NCBI GenBank assembly: GCA_017520105.1
Contig: JAFWRL010000232.1
Span: 1-28,604 of the forward strand
From: Fibrobacter sp.
GTDB taxonomy: Bacteria > Fibrobacterota > Fibrobacteria > Fibrobacterales > Fibrobacteraceae
Length of the DNA stretch: 28,604 nucleotides
Reading direction: 5' to 3'
This document shows positions 1 to 7,799 of the stretch, piece by piece; the stretch's first letter is position 1; every line of letters begins with the position of its first letter. Under the pieces are notes generated by a model, which was given only the letters and a program-made list of their open reading frames with translations, had not been told where the DNA came from and ran no database searches. The position numbers and the translations under genes were made by a program.

Positions 1-130
1 CCTTCATGACAAAGTGAGACTGGTCGCGGTCGCGGTAATCGCTAAAGCCGTAGCCAGCAAAAGAAGATGAAGCAAGAAGCATCGCCGCTAGAGCGGACTT
101 CCAAATGGCTTTTTTTAAGTTTCCATTCAT
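1..130 (-). CDS. Exported protein, N-terminal fragment (runs off the window edge)
   Basis: Only the first 43 codons are visible; the gene continues beyond base 1. The start ATG at 130 is followed by a textbook signal peptide: a short basic part (LKK, residues 5-7), a hydrophobic core (AAMLLASSSF) and a likely signal peptidase I site after SFA. The mature part begins GYGFSDYRDRD, rich in Arg and Asp. No lipobox Cys is present, so the protein is probably periplasmic, outer-membrane or secreted. No clear Shine-Dalgarno precedes the ATG. A promoter-like palindrome lies about 30 bases upstream. Function cannot be told from this fragment; that it is a real gene start is fairly sure because of the signal peptide. 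Confidence 0.7.
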   Translation of the reverse strand, partial: MNGNLKKAIWKSALAAMLLASSSFAGYGFSDYRDRDQSHFVMK

Positions 131-158
131 AATAGGTACAAATCTCCAAATTCGGATC

Positions 159-173
159 AGCTATAATATAGCT
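159..173 (-). promoter_or_regulatory. Candidate promoter of the exported-protein gene (AT-rich palindrome)
   Basis: AGCTATAATATAGCT is a perfect palindrome (7 + 1 + 7) and contains -10-like hexamers on both strands. On the minus strand it sits about 30 bases before the ATG at 130, a reasonable leader length. No convincing -35 was found at 16-18 bases. Promoter role is inferred. Confidence 0.35.
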
Positions 174-198
174 TGTTTTTTGGCAAATCTTAGTTTTT

Positions 199-223
199 CC
201 TTTGCAAAAAAGCCTTTGCAAAA
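199..223. repeat. Two direct copies of CCTTTGCAAAA, 14-base period
   Basis: CCTTTGCAAAA occurs at 199-209 and 213-223, upstream of the candidate promoter of the minus-strand gene. The core TTTGCAAA also forms the inverted repeat at the start of the DsbD-type gene (8494-8517), so it may be a site for one DNA-binding protein. That link is inference. Confidence 0.45.
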
Positions 224-267
224 CATGATCTCTCAATGAAATACCACTATCCAAGCCACATAGATCG

Positions 268-366
268 TGGACTCAAGCGTAAACGGAATTTTTTTTCTCA
301 ACGATACGTTTCCGAATATTTACAAACAAAATATTGACGAGCATCACAATGGACTCAAGCGTAAAC
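268..366. repeat. 17-base direct repeat upstream of the GH5 gene
   Basis: TGGACTCAAGCGTAAAC occurs exactly at 268-284 and again at 350-366, 82 bases apart. The rest of the 327-base gap between the divergent genes (131-457) is AT-rich and shows no convincing gene. A site near 407-417 (TATAGATTTTG) is a possible promoter for the GH5 gene at 458. The repeat may be a pair of operator sites or the trace of a small duplication. Confidence 0.6.
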
Positions 367-457
367 AAAAGATACGCTCATTGTCATTTTTCTATTTTCC
401 ATTTTGTATAGATTTTGAGAACAGGCTTAATGTGTATAAAACCTTTTGGGGGTTACT

Positions 458-1618
458 ATGATTAAGAGATTTATTTCGGCAATGGCAATCGGATGTGCAT
501 TCATCGCATGCGAAAGCGGCACGGACGCACCACCGGAATACAAAGGCGGTAACAACAACAACAACAGCAGCGCAATCACTGTCGTACCTGTAGATTACAC
601 CGCCGGACGCATCATGAACGCCACCCTCGGCCGCGGTATTAATCTCGGCAACTCCTGGGATTCCGACGGACCAGACGATGGTGGATGGAGCAATCCTATC
701 CGCGATACAGATTTTGCCGTTATCAAGGCGGCTGGCTTCAATTCTGTCCGTATTCCGGTCCGTTGGCAAAAATTTTCCGACTACAACACCCATACTGTAG
801 ATCCGGAACGCTTAAAGGGTGTCAAAGAAGACATCCGGCTCGCCATCGCTAATGGACTTGCCGTGGTCGTAAACTTCCACCATTACGTAGAACTCAACTG
901 CGCCGGTGGCGGTGGAACAAAAGCAGACGGCACAAAATGCAAATACGATGCCGTAGAATACGAAAAAGAAAAGGCCCACTTCCTCGCCTTGTGGAATCAG
1001 GTGGCAACCGAAATGGGCGAATTTCCCGACAACATGGTCGTTCTTGAAATCCTGAACGAACCATCCATCCCCCAAGAAGATATTGTCGATAAGTTAATGA
1101 CAGATGCCTACACAGTCATCCGCACAGCAGCGCCTGGCAAGACAATCATGTTCGAATCCTACCACTTGGCAAAGTTTTACGAGCTCCCCTCCTTGCACCT
1201 GCCTCCCGACGGAAACATCATCTTCAGCGGTCATTATTACGAACCTTACCAGTACAGCCATCAAGGTCTCGGCTACGACTGCAAGGGCGACCTAGTAAAA
1301 ACAAACACGGCCGCAAAAGACATGAAGGAATACGCATCTCTCGCCTTCAGGTATTATCCCGATGTTGACAACGTAAACCATGTTCCCTTGAACATGGGCG
1401 AATTCGGGGTTTCCGGCGGAGATTCAAGTCCCTGCCAATGGCAAAAAGGAGAAGCGCCAAGCGAAACGGGCAAAGCGGAATGGGCTAAAAAAACAGTCCA
1501 GGCCGCATGGGAAAACGGAATTTCCTTCCATTATTGGGCTTTCGGCGCGACAAGCGGCTTCGAAGCATACGACGGAAACAACTGGTATCCGGGATTCCCG
1601 GGGGCACTAATTTTCTAG
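458..1618 (+). CDS. GH5-family endoglucanase, lipoprotein or secreted
   Basis: A glycoside hydrolase family 5 enzyme expected to cleave beta-1,4-glucan. The start at 458 is chosen because GGGGG lies just upstream and MIKRFISAMAIGCAFIAC makes a signal sequence ending at Cys18; the lipobox (FIAC) is imperfect, so lipidation is likely but not certain. An Asn-rich linker (about residues 28-37) leads into the barrel. Family landmarks: GRGINLGNSWD near residues 60-70, HHY in strand 4, the acid/base in LNEP (Glu201) and the nucleophile in MGEFG (Glu315), then WAFG near the C-terminus. The 386-residue length fits one catalytic domain with no binding module and no visible sorting domain. The gene converges on lpxA with 23 bases between them. 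Endoglucanase is the best call; mannanase or xyloglucanase cannot be excluded. Confidence 0.9.
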   Translation: MIKRFISAMAIGCAFIACESGTDAPPEYKGGNNNNNSSAITVVPVDYTAGRIMNATLGRGINLGNSWDSDGPDDGGWSNPIRDTDFAVIKAAGFNSVRIPVRWQKFSDYNTHTVDPERLKGVKEDIRLAIANGLAVVVNFHHYVELNCAGGGGTKADGTKCKYDAVEYEKEKAHFLALWNQVATEMGEFPDNMVVLEILNEPSIPQEDIVDKLMTDAYTVIRTAAPGKTIMFESYHLAKFYELPSLHLPPDGNIIFSGHYYEPYQYSHQGLGYDCKGDLVKTNTAAKDMKEYASLAFRYYPDVDNVNHVPLNMGEFGVSGGDSSPCQWQKGEAPSETGKAEWAKKTVQAAWENGISFHYWAFGATSGFEAYDGNNWYPGFPGALIF

Positions 1619-1641
1619 GGCTCAGCAAACGCCAAAAAACA

Positions 1642-2415
1642 TTACGGGCGGACGAGCGTGCCACCCCAGTGTTCATCGAAAAAGGCTTGGAACAGAGGTT
1701 CCGGGCCTTTTTTCAGTTCTTCGATGACTTCTGCAATAGGGCGCTTGCCGCGATAAAGCATGCGGAACGCGCGCTCGAAAAAAGCAATGCGTTCCGGCGG
1801 AAATTCGTCAGCATGGATTCGAAGCGCGTGCAAGTTCAGGGAAGCAAAGCGGAGCGGGTTACCAAAAGCGCGGCTGCACGGAGGGACGTCGTAATCGACC
1901 TTGAGCGTACCGCCCACGAACGCATAGGCGCCCACCTGGTTTCTCTGCTGTACAGCGGTGGTGCCGCCAAGGGTTGCAAACTGGCCGATACGCACGTGGC
2001 CGCCCAGCTGGCAACCGTTAGCAATGACCGCCCCCTCCCCAATTTGGCAATCGTGCCCCACATGGGCATAAGCCATAATCAAGACGCGGGGGGCGATGCG
2101 TGTACAACCGCCGCCCTGTGCGGTACCGCGGTTGAGAGTCGTATATTCACGAATAATGCAGTTTTCGCCTATTTCCAAACGAGTCGGTTCACCAGCATAC
2201 TTAAGGTCTTGTGGAGGTGCTCCGAGAATCGCGCCATCATAGACATGCGTATTCGCCTTAATCGTCACGCCGCCATAGACGCGCACACGAGATTCAAGCA
2301 CCACGTTTTCGCCTATTTCAGCACCTTCATCGACAATACACCAAGGGCCAATAATCGCGGACTCATGGATTTTTGCGGAAGGATGAACGTAAGCGGAAGG
2401 ATGGAGCATAAGCAT
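1642..2415 (-). CDS. lpxA: Acyl-ACP--UDP-N-acetylglucosamine O-acyltransferase
   Basis: First enzyme of lipid A synthesis, moving a 3-hydroxyacyl chain from ACP to UDP-GlcNAc in the cytoplasm. The 257 residues show the left-handed beta-helix hexapeptide pattern through the first two thirds (for example AKIHESAIIG, AEIGENVVL) and the substrate loop LGAPPQDLKY at 64-73. His121 in AHVGHDC matches the catalytic His125 of E. coli LpxA. The C-terminal helical part (PPERIAFFERAFRMLYR) is present, so the protein is full length. The gene stands alone; in many Gram-negatives lpxA lies with lpxD, fabZ and lpxB. Start is ATG 2415 or ATG 2409. Neither has a Shine-Dalgarno; a GCGCC/GGCGC hairpin occupies that position instead. 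Confidence 0.95.
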   Translation of the reverse strand: MLMLHPSAYVHPSAKIHESAIIGPWCIVDEGAEIGENVVLESRVRVYGGVTIKANTHVYDGAILGAPPQDLKYAGEPTRLEIGENCIIREYTTLNRGTAQGGGCTRIAPRVLIMAYAHVGHDCQIGEGAVIANGCQLGGHVRIGQFATLGGTTAVQQRNQVGAYAFVGGTLKVDYDVPPCSRAFGNPLRFASLNLHALRIHADEFPPERIAFFERAFRMLYRGKRPIAEVIEELKKGPEPLFQAFFDEHWGGTLVRP

Positions 2416-2418
2416 TTT

Positions 2419-2446
2419 GCGCCTACGGCGCAGTTAGTAGTTACTA
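2419..2446. repeat. Hairpin plus TAGTTACTA repeat word, copy 1
   Basis: GCGCC, loop TAC, GGCGC (2419-2431) is followed by AGTTAGTAGTTACTA (2432-2446). It ends 3 bases before the lpxA ATG at 2415. The same layout with a different but still paired stem occurs before folE at 20010-20038. Related words (TAGTTACTAG, CTAGTAACTAGTAACT) continue to about 2523, making the whole 2419-2523 gap repeat-like. Confidence 0.75.
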
Positions 2447-2558
2447 ATTAATAGTTACTAGATACTAGTTATTGGTTACGAGCAGAATTTAGAAAAAGAA
2501 AGCCTTGTCTAGTAACTAGTAACTCAGAACTGAAAACTCTTTTTCTACATTTCCCCCC

Positions 2559-3662
2559 ATGGGTGGCATTATCATCGCATGCCTGACGGTACTTTACGCA
2601 TCCTTGTTCCTATTCTTCATCATAGGACTGTTAAAGACGCATCGCTACAAAGGCCCCAAGGCGACCCCGAGCGTTTCTGTCGTCGTCCCGATGCGAAACG
2701 AAGAGGAATTTGCTGAACGCACGCTTGAAGCCCTCGCCGTACAGGACTACACAGGCGAATGGGAAGTGATTTGCGTCGATGACCGCTCCACGGACTCCAC
2801 CCGCGAAATTCTGGAGAAGTTCGCCGCCACGCACCCGAAATTCCGCGTGCTCAGTCTCCCACAAGACCTTCCAAAAATCGCAAGCCCCAAAAAACGAGCC
2901 CTAGAAAGCGCTTTCAAGATTGCCAAAAACGAAGTGCTCCTCACGATGGATGCCGACTGCATCCCACGCAAGAGCTGGATTACCACAATGGCAGGACGAT
3001 TCGTCGATGACATCAGCATCGTGCAAGGGCCCAAGCAGAACAACGGCACACGTTCCATGCCGCACCTCTTCCAAAAACTGGAAACGCTTGGCTATACCGG
3101 GATGGAAGCCGCCGGATTCAGTCTCGGTCGCCCGATTGTCGCAAGTGCGGCATGCCTCGCTTACAAGAAAGAATTGTTCTTCAAAGTGGGTGGATTTGGC
3201 GACCTCATCAACCTTTCGAGCGGCGACGACGACATGCTCATCCACAAGATGATGAAGATTCCAGGTACAAAAGTCTGCTACAACCTTGACAAGGACGCCG
3301 TCATAGAAACAGCCCCAGTCCACACATGGAAGCAACTGTTCAACCAGCGCGCCCGCTGGAGCAGCAACGGTACGAACTACGAAAGCAAAGCGTACGTTCT
3401 AATGCTCACGCTAATCTACGCCTACTACATCTGGATGTTTATCAGCCCGTGGTGCGTGCTATTTCTGGATTTTCCATGGCAATGGTGCGTGTTCAGCATT
3501 TTACCCAAATTTATCGTTGACTTCATATTTCTGAGCATAGCCTCTTGGAAACTCAAATCCAAACGCCGCATGCTAGCCTTCTTGCCTGTGGAACTCATCC
3601 AGATTCCGATGATCGTCTTTGCCGTGCCGGCTGGAATAACAGGAATGTTCAGGTGGAAATAA
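2559..3662 (+). CDS. Membrane-anchored family 2 glycosyltransferase
   Basis: A 367-residue inverting glycosyltransferase of the GT-A fold, held in the inner membrane. An N-terminal membrane segment (residues 3-24) is followed by the catalytic domain with VSVVVPMRNEE (38-50), VDDRS (73-77), the metal-binding DAD (131-133), SGDDD (221-225) in place of the usual ED acceptor motif, and QRARW (263-267), the Q..RW motif of processive enzymes. Two or three further membrane segments fill residues 280-365. It resembles biofilm, hyaluronan or cellulose-synthase-like transferases, but donor and acceptor cannot be told. No Shine-Dalgarno is present; TTTTTCTACATTTCC ends 5 bases before the ATG, so the mRNA may have almost no leader. 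It converges on cca across an AGACGAGAG repeat. Confidence 0.88.
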   Translation: MGGIIIACLTVLYASLFLFFIIGLLKTHRYKGPKATPSVSVVVPMRNEEEFAERTLEALAVQDYTGEWEVICVDDRSTDSTREILEKFAATHPKFRVLSLPQDLPKIASPKKRALESAFKIAKNEVLLTMDADCIPRKSWITTMAGRFVDDISIVQGPKQNNGTRSMPHLFQKLETLGYTGMEAAGFSLGRPIVASAACLAYKKELFFKVGGFGDLINLSSGDDDMLIHKMMKIPGTKVCYNLDKDAVIETAPVHTWKQLFNQRARWSSNGTNYESKAYVLMLTLIYAYYIWMFISPWCVLFLDFPWQWCVFSILPKFIVDFIFLSIASWKLKSKRRMLAFLPVELIQIPMIVFAVPAGITGMFRWK

Positions 3663-3665
3663 TTT

Positions 3666-3745
3666 AGACGAGAGACTAGAGACGAAAGACGAGAGATTTT
3701 TAAAGCCCTCTCGTCTGTAGGCTCGTTAGAGCCGTTCTTTCGTCT
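3666..3745. repeat. AGACGAGAG element, 80 bases, between convergent genes
   Basis: The left end AGACGAGAG (3666-3674) is repeated at 3687-3695, and CTCTCGTCT (3708-3716) pairs with either copy; the inner copy gives a 9-base-pair hairpin. A second hairpin follows: GGCTC (3720-3724), GTTA, GAGCC (3729-3733). The right end GTTCTTTCGTCT (3734-3745) matches the left end as an imperfect terminal inverted repeat. The last codons of cca (QTKERL and stop) are written in this right half. A second copy with a changed inner stem lies at 27971-28072. It may also serve as the terminator for both genes. Confidence 0.75.
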
Positions 3746-5039
3746 GATCCATCGCCCACGCGATTGCTTCTTCGGCGTTCGTGATTTTGCCGTCAAGTTG
3801 CAACTCAAAGCTCTGCTTGATAATCTCGCCCATCTGCTTTCCCGGCTTTACGCCCAATTCCATAAGCATTTTGCCCGTGAGATAAGGCTGCGGAGCGGCT
3901 TCCAACAAGTCGAAGTCCGTAGCAGCCTGCCACAGTTTTTCGGGAAATTCCGCATCGTCCGCTTCCGCGTAAAACTTTCGCGGAGTCGCTTTCACAAGTA
4001 AGCACAAAAGTTTTAAGCCTCCCAGTTTCACCGCCAAACGGCGAAGCTGAGGTACATCGTTGACAATTCCAAGCGGGAGGTTGCTATACGCCCCCAACAG
4101 CAGCGGAACGTTTTTCAATAAATGAGTCTCGTTCGTGATACGTTCGAGGAACTTCAGCGAAGTCTCTGGACGGCCGCTGAGGAATGATGCAAAAGCAAAT
4201 TCCATCGACAGCGATTCCGAAAGGGCTATCCCCGCGGCGGCGAGCTTTTCGCGTTCACATTCCATGTTGTCGAGCATCTCGCCCAAGTCTTCCCAAGATT
4301 CACGAAGCGGTAACACTTCCGGAAAAAAATCGTTCAGTCGAATGTCCAAGAACGCACGCAACCCAAGCGAAGGTTTTCCCGGTTTCAGCAACCATTTCTT
4401 GAATTCTTCGAACAAACGTTCCACACTCAAGTCGGCAAGCGTAAGCTTGCGACAGAGTTCAACCGTCTCCGGAGCGAGCGTGAGCGCAAAACGGCTCGCA
4501 AACTGCACGCCGCGCAAAATACGCAACGAATCTTCGACAAAGGCCGGCCCCACATGACGGAGCAAGCCCTTCTTCAAGTCGTCGATTCCGCCATACGGGT
4601 CGCAAAGCGTGAGCTCAGGCAATTCCATGCCCATAGCGTTAATCGTAAAGTCACGGCGGAGGGCTGCCTCCTTGAACGAAAGTTTTTCATCGGTATGCAC
4701 CACAAAACCGCGATGACCGTAACCGACCTTGCTTTCTGTACGCGGAAAAGAGAAATCAAGCGAAAGCCCCTTCATCGCCAGATGGATGACGCCAAAAGCC
4801 TTCCCCACAAGATTCGTGCGGCCATACTTCTTTAAAATGGGAACAAGTTCATCTTGCGTAAGGTCATAGACTTCGATATCGTAATCGCGGCAATCCCTGC
4901 CGAGAAGCGCATCGCGCACCCAGCCGCCCACCAAAAAAGCTCGACCACCGGCACTACGGATATTTTCTGCAATGGAAAGCAAACGATTGGGAATATCCGG
5001 CTCGTAACGTTCACCGGCAAGAGTCATGAGAGAAGGCAT
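3726..5039 (-). CDS. cca: CCA-adding enzyme / poly(A) polymerase family nucleotidyltransferase
   Basis: Adds or repairs the 3'-CCA end of tRNAs in the cytoplasm using CTP and ATP. It is a class II nucleotidyltransferase of 437 residues: GGWVRD (38-43), the metal-binding Asp pair in RDYDIEV (Asp52, Asp54), RRDFTINA (128-135) and the helix EDSLRILRGVQFASRF near 168-183. The C-terminal half is helical and divergent, and no HD phosphohydrolase motif was seen. Poly(A) polymerase shares this fold, so CCA addition is inferred. Its ATG overlaps the stop of the upstream lipoprotein gene (TAATG), implying coupled translation as last gene of a four-gene unit. The final six codons lie inside a dispersed repeat, so the C-terminus was probably remodelled. 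Confidence 0.9.
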   Translation of the reverse strand: MPSLMTLAGERYEPDIPNRLLSIAENIRSAGGRAFLVGGWVRDALLGRDCRDYDIEVYDLTQDELVPILKKYGRTNLVGKAFGVIHLAMKGLSLDFSFPRTESKVGYGHRGFVVHTDEKLSFKEAALRRDFTINAMGMELPELTLCDPYGGIDDLKKGLLRHVGPAFVEDSLRILRGVQFASRFALTLAPETVELCRKLTLADLSVERLFEEFKKWLLKPGKPSLGLRAFLDIRLNDFFPEVLPLRESWEDLGEMLDNMECEREKLAAAGIALSESLSMEFAFASFLSGRPETSLKFLERITNETHLLKNVPLLLGAYSNLPLGIVNDVPQLRRLAVKLGGLKLLCLLVKATPRKFYAEADDAEFPEKLWQAATDFDLLEAAPQPYLTGKMLMELGVKPGKQMGEIIKQSFELQLDGKITNAEEAIAWAMDQTKERL

Positions 5040-5422
5040 TACTTGTCCGCCCCGGCAGACGAATCCGTTCCAGCCGACTTGTAACGGTCATAAATGCTCA
5101 TTGTTTGCTCTTCGGAGGAATCTTGCAGCAATGTGGAAACAGGGATATCCTTGGACGTATCGGCCGGCGCAGTCGCACCCATGTTCGCATAGCGTTCGTA
5201 AATACTCGTATTCGACTGTCCCGTTTCACCCTTCTTTTTCGATTCTTCTTCGCGGCAGGTGCTCAGTTCATTTTCCAAGTACGCACGCTGGTCAGGCGAA
5301 TAATTCAACGTACTCAAGCGGTATTCAATTTCTTCGCAAACAAGCCCCTGGCGTTCACTGGCACATCCGGCGAACAACAGCGCGGCAATAAAAGCAATAC
5401 AAATAGATTTATTCGCAACCAT
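5039..5422 (-). CDS. Small lipoprotein with two SIYxRY repeats
   Basis: A 127-residue putative lipoprotein of unknown function. The start at 5422 is preferred over an upstream in-frame TTG because GGTGA sits 7 bases before it and because MVANKSICIAFIAALLFAGC is a clean lipoprotein signal with lipobox FAGC (Cys20). The mature part has a charged, probably helical stretch with further Cys residues (CEE, TCREEE), then two copies of a short motif, SIYERYANMG and SIYDRYKSAG, separated by an Asp/Ser/Thr-rich linker. It lies 14 bases after the PorZ-like gene and overlaps cca by one base. Context suggests an accessory envelope protein of the PorZ-like product. The repeated motif could be a binding peptide; that is a guess. 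Confidence 0.8.
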   Translation of the reverse strand: MVANKSICIAFIAALLFAGCASERQGLVCEEIEYRLSTLNYSPDQRAYLENELSTCREEESKKKGETGQSNTSIYERYANMGATAPADTSKDIPVSTLLQDSSEEQTMSIYDRYKSAGTDSSAGADK

Positions 5423-5436
5423 ATATTCACCGCAAA

Positions 5437-7770
5437 TCAATGGATAATCAGAAGCTTGCCCTTCTTCGTTTTAGAGGATCCGCGAATAACGTATTGATAA
5501 AGACCTGGCGCAACCAAGTTGCCGTTATTCATCCTCCCATCCCATTCGACACGGCCACCGGCAACTTGTTCGCCACTAAACGAAGCGACCAGTTTACCAC
5601 CCCTGTTATAGACTCCAATAACGGCATCATCCGAAACGTTGTCAAAAATGACATGTGCTTGAAGCCGAGGACGGAACGGATTCGGAAAGACCTTGACATC
5701 TTGGCGGGCCTCTCCCGTCATGTTGCCTTCCGTAGCGCGCAAGTCGTTTCTGCTGTAACGGGTCACGCCATTCTCATGGGCGAACCATACCATGCCAAGA
5801 GCAGAATCGACCGCAACATCCTGAATCTTGTCGCTGAGAAGCCCATGTCTCGTCGTAAAGTGAAGGACGGACAACGTATCAGGAGACGTCGAACGGGGAG
5901 TCAAGCGGTAAGCACCACGTGACGAAGTCCCGACCCAGAGGTTCCCGCGAGCATCGACGTCGATACTCGTAAAGTTCGCGCTTGTAAGACCGTTTGTTGA
6001 AAGCGGAGTTCTTATGGAATCCATGTCCTCGTTCCAATACGCAAGAGAAGACCCTGTTACCATCCAGAGATAATCCGTCTTTGATTCATAGACCATATCC
6101 AGCGGCGTCGAGGACGTACCGTAAAACACCTTTCTCTCGGTTCTCGAGGAATCGATGACGCCCCCCGTCTTCTTTGGAGGCGGGAAAGTAAACACATCCA
6201 AACCGCCAGTGGCATCTTGGGATGGCGACGTTCTCGTTCCCACGTACACAATCCAATTGCCTGTATTTGCATCAACACGGACAAGCATCGGCCCACCTAT
6301 GGAGGCGCTTCCGACATTGCTTGCGCAGGACATATCTCCATCAAGGGTTACATGAATCAAGCTATACCCCTTGTTCGAGGCTGACGTTGTCAAAAAGCCC
6401 ATGCCATCCGGTGCAGGAACCGAAGAAACCGCAATCGTAAACGGAGGCTTTTGAGGATCATCTACGTAATCGTCCATACAAAGATTGGCGATATTCTCTA
6501 TCGTTAATGCATAATAAAGTTCTTTGCCCCATTCTTTATACAAAAGGTATCCATAACCCCAGAGATGATAGAAAGTACCACCGCTCGGAACGGCCGACAG
6601 TACTTTCAAGTTATGGGAACGGGCATCAACGCCATTCCCCTTGTCTTCATACACAGGCCTTGGTTCGCTCCAGTCATAACCATAATTGTACGAGAGTTTT
6701 CCGCTTTCAGACGCAGCAAGGACTCCACCTTGCGGAAGAGCTAGAAGTTCATAGGCACCGCCTACCGCAAATGGAGCGTATTCCGACAAATCCGAAATTT
6801 TCTTGCCATCATAGTAGAAAACACTTTGAGGCCCAGCCAAAATAGCCTTGCCGGAAGGGAGCAGAGAAATCCACTGCACCTTCGATTCGTAATAATACCG
6901 GTCAATAACCAATTTATCATCAACTTTCTTATAAACTGGAATTTTTTCATACAGGATTGAATCCGTCAACGTTTTCCCGCGAACCACGACCAGCGCTGCC
7001 GACCTGACATCGGACGTCGTATCGAGAACAGCCTGGGTCAGGCCATCCTTGTCCCAGATTCGCGTTCCTTCAGTAGAAAACGTCTTGATTTTTCCATCTT
7101 TCCAAGCGATAGCCTTAATAATCTTACCATTGTTGGAAGCGCCCTTGACAACCTTCCAGGAATGCGGATCGTTCAGCAAGACATCGGATGCCAGATTACG
7201 CCAGTCCATCTTGCGTACGTAAAGAAGGGAATCCACAGCGACAAATAACGAATCCCCGCGAACGTCCATAGCACGGACATGGCTAGAAGACAGATTCGCA
7301 TTCGCAATCCTTTCGATAGTAAGGATAGAAGTCATGGTCTTCACACTCAGGAACGAGAGACGGTCTTCAAAGGCTATAACCATGACAGAACCGCTACCGG
7401 AACCGCCAAAACGGACCATGCCAGGAATCACATGCACGTTGTTTCCGGCATAAGACCGGCTAACCACTTCCCACTTCCGACCGACCATCGCCGAAACGAT
7501 ACCATTATCGCTCACGGCAAAAGCACCAAGGCTATCGGAAATAACCACGGCACTGACGGACTGGTCGCCCAGGCCATTCGCCGTCGTGTACATATCATCA
7601 GCAGTATTCGTCCTATAGCGAACACCGCCACCAGTCGCCATAAGCAGGCCATCACCATAAGGAATAGCCGATTTCACCGGAAACGGACTTGAGAAATTGA
7701 TCCATTCATCAACGGCAAATGCCGACGTGAAAAAAGAGAGAATACAAATAAGCTTGATTAGTAATTTCAC
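5437..7770 (-). CDS. PorZ-like secreted beta-propeller protein with C-terminal sorting domain
   Basis: A 777-residue exported protein starting at GTG 7770 with signal peptide MKLLIKLICILSFFTSAFA. The N-terminal part (WINFSSPF, LLMATGGGVRYR, TANGLGDQSV) has the rhythm of PorZ and two-component-regulator propellers. Further blades follow, including LWVGTSSRGAYRL and VWFAHENGVTRYS near 630-680. The end, from about residue 692 (VKVFPNPFRP, then a FlgD-like Ig fold, GLYQYVIRG and KKGKLLIIH), is a type A sorting domain of the type IX secretion system. PorZ helps attach cargo to anionic LPS at the surface in Bacteroidetes. PorZ function here is inferred from domain order; a plain cargo propeller is the alternative. 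It follows a sigma factor gene after 29 bases. Confidence 0.75.
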   Translation of the reverse strand: MKLLIKLICILSFFTSAFAVDEWINFSSPFPVKSAIPYGDGLLMATGGGVRYRTNTADDMYTTANGLGDQSVSAVVISDSLGAFAVSDNGIVSAMVGRKWEVVSRSYAGNNVHVIPGMVRFGGSGSGSVMVIAFEDRLSFLSVKTMTSILTIERIANANLSSSHVRAMDVRGDSLFVAVDSLLYVRKMDWRNLASDVLLNDPHSWKVVKGASNNGKIIKAIAWKDGKIKTFSTEGTRIWDKDGLTQAVLDTTSDVRSAALVVVRGKTLTDSILYEKIPVYKKVDDKLVIDRYYYESKVQWISLLPSGKAILAGPQSVFYYDGKKISDLSEYAPFAVGGAYELLALPQGGVLAASESGKLSYNYGYDWSEPRPVYEDKGNGVDARSHNLKVLSAVPSGGTFYHLWGYGYLLYKEWGKELYYALTIENIANLCMDDYVDDPQKPPFTIAVSSVPAPDGMGFLTTSASNKGYSLIHVTLDGDMSCASNVGSASIGGPMLVRVDANTGNWIVYVGTRTSPSQDATGGLDVFTFPPPKKTGGVIDSSRTERKVFYGTSSTPLDMVYESKTDYLWMVTGSSLAYWNEDMDSIRTPLSTNGLTSANFTSIDVDARGNLWVGTSSRGAYRLTPRSTSPDTLSVLHFTTRHGLLSDKIQDVAVDSALGMVWFAHENGVTRYSRNDLRATEGNMTGEARQDVKVFPNPFRPRLQAHVIFDNVSDDAVIGVYNRGGKLVASFSGEQVAGGRVEWDGRMNNGNLVAPGLYQYVIRGSSKTKKGKLLIIH

Positions 7771-7799
7771 AACATAAAATTACAAAAAAAAAGAATTTT

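Noticed and set aside
267..461. A 64-codon frame from GTG upstream of the GH5 gene
   Set aside because: No ribosome-binding site, odd composition, and it runs over the leader of the GH5 gene.
1507..2451. A 314-codon open frame on the plus strand opposite lpxA
   Set aside because: It lies antisense over a complete lpxA with all catalytic residues; its translation has no family likeness and no ribosome-binding site.
2432..2523. TAGTTACTAG array as a CRISPR or attachment site
   Set aside because: Units are short and irregular with no spacers, and no integrase or cas gene is in the window.
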